Source: Streptomycetaceae bacterium (GTDB taxonomy: Bacteria; Actinomycetota; Actinomycetes; Nanopelagicales; Nanopelagicaceae). Taken from it: 22,538 bases of DNA. Below are positions 20,303 through 22,538 of the stretch, piece by piece. The stretch's first letter is position 1. Every line of letters begins with the position of its first letter. A program made the translations under genes and the position numbers. Below the pieces are notes generated by a model. That model was not told the origin of the DNA. It did no database searches and saw only the letters and a program-made list of their open reading frames with translations. The stretch covers positions 1-22,538 of the forward strand of contig JAIYCF010000087.1 of NCBI GenBank assembly GCA_027488165.1. Reading direction: 5' to 3'.

Positions 20303-21328
20303 TTATCCGAAGAAGATCTCTGACTCCTTGTAGCGCTCAATTGGAACGGTCTTTAGCTTCTCGGTTGCTGTAGCAAGCGGAACTCGGACGATATCTGTTC
20401 CGTGAAGAGCTACCATCTTGCCCCAGTCGCCTTCAGATGCAGCGGTGATCGCCTGCAAACCAAAGCGAGTAGCAAGTACGCGGTCGAAGGCTGTTGGTGT
20501 TCCACCACGTTGGATGTGGCCGAGTACAGATGTGCGTGCTTCTTTGCCGGTCTTGGCCTCGATCTGCTTAGCAAGCCATTCGCCGATTCCAGAAAGCTTT
20601 ACGTGACCGAAAGCATCGAGCTCTGAATCCTTAGTGATCATGTCACCATCTTGAGGAATCGCGCCTTCTGCGATGACGATGATTGGTGCGTAGCTGCTCT
20701 TAAAGCGAGACTCAACTAATTCGCAGACCTTATCTACAGAGAATTTAACTTCTGGGATCAAGATACAAGCGGCGCCGCCTGCGATACCTGAGTGAAGTGC
20801 GATCCAGCCAGCATGGCGGCCCATAACTTCAACGATAAGTGCGCGGTGATGTGATTCAGCGGTTGTGTGTAGGCGATCGATCGCTTCGACTGCAATGTTT
20901 ACTGAAGTATCGAAACCAAATGTGTAATCAGTGTTATTGAGGTCGTTATCGATTGTCTTTGGAACGCCGATTACCTTTACGCCCAACGCATCTAGCTTTG
21001 TTGCAACGCCAAGTGTGTCTTCGCCACCGATTGCGATAAGCGCATCGATTCCTTGATCAGCAAGGTTCTGCTTGATGCGTTCTACGCCGTTTTCAATTTT
21101 AAATGGGTTGGTGCGGGATGACCCAAGGATGGTTCCGCCGCGAGGCAAGATGCCGCGGGTTGTCTCAAGGTTGAGCTCCATTGTGTAGTTCTCTAGTGGG
21201 CCTTTCCAGCCATCACGGAAGCCAACAAATTCGTGGCCATATTCCTTTACACCTTTACGCACTACTGCGCGGATAACCGCATTAAGACCAGGGCAATCTC
21301 CGCCACCTGTTAGGACGCCAATACGCAT
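20303..21328 (-). CDS. pfkA: 6-phosphofructokinase, probably pyrophosphate-dependent
   Basis: 341 residues of the PfkA family, which phosphorylates fructose 6-phosphate to the 1,6-bisphosphate. Motifs are GVLTGGGDCPGLNAVIR (4-20), GGTILGSSRTNP, IGGEDTLG (100-107), GVPKTIDNDL (121-130) and EVMGRHAGWIALHSG. Residue 104 is Asp and residue 124 is Lys, in the same numbering as E. coli PfkA. These are the two positions known to separate pyrophosphate users (Asp/Lys) from ATP users (Gly at 104), so a PPi-dependent, possibly reversible enzyme is predicted, like the one known from Amycolatopsis methanolica. Unlike most transcript-leading genes here it has a normal ribosome binding site, GGAG five bases before the ATG, and an A/T-rich leader with possible -10 hexamers TATAAA or TAGATT. 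Confidence 0.93.
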   Translation of the reverse strand: MRIGVLTGGGDCPGLNAVIRAVVRKGVKEYGHEFVGFRDGWKGPLENYTMELNLETTRGILPRGGTILGSSRTNPFKIENGVERIKQNLADQGIDALIAIGGEDTLGVATKLDALGVKVIGVPKTIDNDLNNTDYTFGFDTSVNIAVEAIDRLHTTAESHHRALIVEVMGRHAGWIALHSGIAGGAACILIPEVKFSVDKVCELVESRFKSSYAPIIVIAEGAIPQDGDMITKDSELDAFGHVKLSGIGEWLAKQIEAKTGKEARTSVLGHIQRGGTPTAFDRVLATRFGLQAITAASEGDWGKMVALHGTDIVRVPLATATEKLKTVPIERYKESEIFFG

Positions 21329-21393
21329 GAAAACTCCAGTTCGAAAAAATTTATAAATCTAAGCCAAAATGAATTTAGACTTGAGAAAAAGTG

Positions 21394-21405
21394 GTCAACG
21401 TTGAC
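21394..21405 (+). promoter_or_regulatory. Likely LacI/GalR-family operator before xylB
   Basis: GTCAACGTTGAC is a perfect 12-bp palindrome centred on CG, the form typical of LacI/GalR-family repressor sites. It ends ten bases before the -10 hexamer of xylB and covers the region where a -35 box would be, so a bound repressor would block transcription. The regulator itself is not in the window. Confidence 0.65.
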
Positions 21406-21415
21406 AGGCACAGTC

Positions 21416-21421
21416 TAACCT
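21416..21421 (+). promoter_or_regulatory. -10 element (TAACCT) of the leaderless xylB transcript
   Basis: TAACCT lies exactly six bases (CTACCC) before the ATG at 21428. TGGTCA at 21392-21397 could serve as a weak -35 box with an 18-bp spacer, overlapping the palindromic operator. Confidence 0.55.
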
Positions 21422-21427
21422 CTACCC

Positions 21428-22538
21428 ATGGCTAACCGAAAACTCATCGCGGGCGTGGATTCATCTACTCAATCTTGCAAGGTGGTCATCCGCGATGGCG
21501 TTACTGGCGAGTTAGTGCGCGAAGGCCGCGCTACACACCCAGATGGCACAGAAGTAAATCCTGAACATTGGGTGAAGGCGCTAGATACTGCGATTGCAGC
21601 AGCCGGCGGCCTTGGAGATGTAGAAGCGATCTCAATCGGTGGACAGCAGCACGGAATGGTTGCACTCGACTCTGATGGAAAAGTTATTCGTGATGCGCTG
21701 CTCTGGAATGACACTCGCTCCGCAGATGCAGCAGCTGCGCTAAATAAAGAACTTGGTGGAGATGCAGAAACCGCTAAGCAAGTTGGTTCGGTATTAGTTG
21801 CATCATTTACAGCTACAAAATTACGTTGGCTGGCAGATTCTGAGAAAGACAATGCGGCAAAGGTTGCTGGTGTCGCTCTCCCCCATGATTGGTTATCTTG
21901 GCAGATGCAACATGCAAAAGGTGGCGCGTTAGATTTTGGAAAACTTTTCTCGGATCGCAGTGAAGCATCGGGTACCGGTTACTTCGATCCAACAACTTCG
22001 CAATATCGCCGCGATATCTTGGCAAAGGTTCTGCGCACCGATCGCGAAATACATCTACCTAAAATAATTTCACCAGCACAATTTGGCGGAACTACGCCAG
22101 CTGGAATTCCTATCGCGCCAGGTGCCGGTGACAACGCTGCCGCAGCGCTTGGCATTCAGGCGCAAGCCGGAGATGTTGTTGTCTCACTTGGCACAAGCGG
22201 AACCGCCTTCGCAGTATCCGATACTCCAACTCATGACGCATCTGGCCAAGTTGCTGGTTTCGCTGATGCAACTGGTCGCTTTTTGCCACTTGTCTGTACT
22301 TTAAATGCAGCGCGCATCCTGGATGCAGCAACGCGCATCCTTGGAAAAACTCATGACGAGGTAGGTGCACTTGCGCTCAGTGCAAAGCCAGGTGCTAACG
22401 GTCTTTCGTTGTTGCCTTACTTCGAAGGTGAACGAACCCCTAACCGTCCACACGCAACCGGTGTCTTTGGTGGAATGAATTTAAATAACTCAAATGCGTC
22501 AGATATCGCTCGCGCAATGGTCGAAGGAATGCTCTGCG
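21428..22538 (+). CDS. xylB: Xylulokinase, FGGY family (3' end outside window)
   Basis: The frame is open for 370 codons from the ATG at 21428 to the window edge, about three quarters of a usual xylulokinase. N-terminal IAGVDSSTQSCKVVI is the FGGY ATPase phosphate-1 motif. GGQQHGMVALD and ALLWNDTRS are the xylulokinase substrate motifs, PHDWLSWQM follows, then APGAGDNAAAALG (catalytic Asp in the GAGDN loop) and VVSLGTSGTAFAVS. LLPYFEGERTPNRP near the window edge supports xylulokinase over glycerol kinase. It phosphorylates D-xylulose for the pentose phosphate pathway. It is divergent from pfkA, apparently leaderless, and carries a LacI-type operator, so sugar-responsive repression is likely. 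Confidence 0.9.
   Translation, partial: MANRKLIAGVDSSTQSCKVVIRDGVTGELVREGRATHPDGTEVNPEHWVKALDTAIAAAGGLGDVEAISIGGQQHGMVALDSDGKVIRDALLWNDTRSADAAAALNKELGGDAETAKQVGSVLVASFTATKLRWLADSEKDNAAKVAGVALPHDWLSWQMQHAKGGALDFGKLFSDRSEASGTGYFDPTTSQYRRDILAKVLRTDREIHLPKIISPAQFGGTTPAGIPIAPGAGDNAAAALGIQAQAGDVVVSLGTSGTAFAVSDTPTHDASGQVAGFADATGRFLPLVCTLNAARILDAATRILGKTHDEVGALALSAKPGANGLSLLPYFEGERTPNRPHATGVFGGMNLNNSNASDIARAMVEGMLC

Noticed and set aside
1..22538. Mobile elements, CRISPR arrays, tRNA or rRNA genes
   Set aside because: No transposase, integrase, regular direct repeats with spacers, or tRNA-like cloverleaf was recognised on either strand by eye; composition looks uniform throughout.

Overview
The window looks like a chromosomal segment of a compact, streamlined actinobacterium of moderate G+C content. 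The evidence is a class II DAHP synthase, a PASTA-domain Ser/Thr kinase, an actinobacterial-type CDP-alcohol phosphatidyltransferase and 6-phosphofructokinase, very short or negative intergenic distances, and many apparently leaderless genes. A freshwater lineage such as Ca. Nanopelagicales (acI) would fit, but this is inference and not shown by the sequence. No mobile element, tRNA, rRNA or CRISPR array was seen, and no gene-free stretch exceeds 300 bases.

Layout. (1) 1-2583: an MFS transporter cut by the window start, a divergent YbaK/EbsC deacylase, and an aquaporin-arsenate reductase pair that looks like a small arsenic detoxification operon. (2) 2605-7541: a plus-strand carotenoid-tailoring operon: alpha/beta hydrolase, CrtA-like monooxygenase, CruF-like hydratase, family 2 glycosyltransferase (CruG-like) and CrtD-like desaturase. 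(3) 7491-9001: minus-strand metF followed by a CDP-alcohol phosphatidyltransferase. (4) 9024-12500: carotenoid core operon crtE-crtI-crtB, divergent from metF. (5) 12510-13692: TPP riboswitch, PnuT-type transporter and a small P-loop kinase. (6) 13703-18421: PASTA kinase, endonuclease IV, EamA exporter, threonine aldolase. (7) 18398-21328: minus-strand pfkA, class II DAHP synthase and an O6-alkylguanine methyltransferase. (8) 21428-end: xylulokinase, cut by the window end, with a LacI-type operator in front.

How the genes work together. CrtE, CrtB and CrtI should make lycopene (or a related acyclic carotene) from isoprenoid diphosphates. CruF, CrtD, CrtA and the glycosyltransferase would then hydrate, desaturate, ketolate and glycosylate an acyclic end, giving a polar acyclic or one-ended carotenoid glycoside. 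No lycopene cyclase lies in the window. The block metF / prenyl synthase / PASTA kinase / class II DAHP synthase resembles the neighbourhood of metF-like, idsA2, pknL and aroG in mycobacteria, here with carotenoid genes built into it.

The most striking non-coding pattern is promoter architecture. Many transcript-leading genes have a TANNNT hexamer 6-7 nt before the start codon, which predicts leaderless mRNAs. Two divergent pairs share an identical back-to-back arrangement. Three promoters use the TAA stop codon of the preceding gene as the start of their -10 hexamer. The TPP riboswitch is very compact: it has no visible P1 helix, and its P4 3' strand doubles as the ribosome binding site. The phosphofructokinase carries Asp104 and Lys124, the residues of the pyrophosphate-dependent type.
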